NCBI RefSeq assembly: GCF_015291885.1
Contig: NZ_CP036186.1
Span: forward strand, 2,879,001-2,943,000
Source of the DNA: Stutzerimonas stutzeri
GTDB lineage: Bacteria; Pseudomonadota; Gammaproteobacteria; Pseudomonadales; Pseudomonadaceae
Reading direction: 5' to 3'
Length of the DNA stretch: 64,000 bases
Position 1 is the first letter of the stretch. Each line of letters starts with the position of its first letter. The notes under the pieces were generated by a model, which did no database searches, had not been told where the DNA came from, and saw only the letters and a program-made list of their open reading frames with translations. The position numbers and the translations under genes are program-made. Positions 63,913-64,000 of this stretch are shown here, in pieces.

Positions 63913-64000
63913 TCAGTTCTCCACAGTCACCGGAACATCATGGCCATGCTGTTTTAGCAAGGCATGACGCTGAGCTACCTTGAGATCTTCCCGAACCATC
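63913..64000 (-). CDS. gmd: GDP-mannose 4,6-dehydratase, C-terminal fragment at window edge
   Basis: The frame entering from the right edge ends in about 28 codons: [16 protein letters not shown] and so on to VENstop at 63913-63915. The MV-x-x-DL segment is the usual C-terminal helix of GDP-mannose 4,6-dehydratase, and the order gmd-fcl-gmm-manC supports it. Only the end is visible, so the rest of the gene lies outside the window. Confidence 0.7.
   Translation of the reverse strand, partial: MVREDLKVAQRHALLKQHGHDVPVTVEN

Overview
The window reads as chromosomal DNA of a high-GC gammaproteobacterium, most likely a Pseudomonas of the stutzeri group (Stutzerimonas). Nearly every housekeeping gene has a recognisable pseudomonad form, and several blocks follow the gene order I recall from P. 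aeruginosa: cpx kinase / trkH / cyaB, rdx / plpD / marR / recQ / yecA, cysK / DUF748 / moxR / vWA, and hypothetical / uup / slt / MOSC / lipid kinase. That synteny is from memory and was not searched. No rRNA, tRNA, CRISPR array, transposase or phage gene was seen.

1-36 kb is mostly ordinary core genome. It holds a Cpx-like sensor kinase, nitroreductase, TrkH potassium transporter, two AraC regulators, the MASE2 adenylate cyclase CyaB, two EamA exporters, the type Vd patatin autotransporter PlpD, a MarR regulator with a palindromic operator, and RecQ. These are followed by a DTW tRNA-modifying enzyme, a glutathione transferase, a 41-aa small protein, AceK, CysK, a MoxR-GFA-vWA operon, a YafJ amidotransferase, UspA, an Uup-type ABC-F ATPase, Slt, a MOSC protein, CheV and a YegS-like lipid kinase.

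36.4-50.1 kb is a co-directional exopolysaccharide locus of the Wzx/Wzy type. In order it encodes an initiating WcaJ-like transferase, a Wzb phosphatase, a Wzc BY-kinase, a secreted GH5 glycosidase, a pyruvyl transferase, a Wzx flippase, an FrhB-type iron-sulfur protein, a Wzy-like polymerase, a GT2, a WecG/TagA/CpsF transferase and the Wza export lipoprotein. It carries few glycosyltransferases, which predicts a short, probably pyruvylated, repeat unit. Hairpins and two short leader-like frames sit at its internal junctions.

50.2-54.3 kb is accessory. A strong terminator is followed by an array of about 430 bp of alternating inverted REP-like elements (period 100-103 bp). Next come a thiolase gene broken by one in-frame amber codon and a 550-bp non-coding stretch with copies of a second palindromic repeat family, then the polyphosphate:AMP phosphotransferase Pap. 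54.3-56.5 kb holds the phosphopantetheinyl transferase, a conserved small protein, and a HepT/MntA-type (HEPN/MNT, type VII) toxin-antitoxin pair.

56.6-64 kb is the distal end of an O-antigen or surface-glycan locus on the minus strand. It runs gmd (cut by the window edge), fcl, gmm, manC, a GT2, a sugar-nucleotide epimerase/reductase, a PglC-like initiating transferase and wbpM. It supplies GDP-fucose and a UDP-6-deoxy-HexNAc and starts the glycan on undecaprenyl phosphate.
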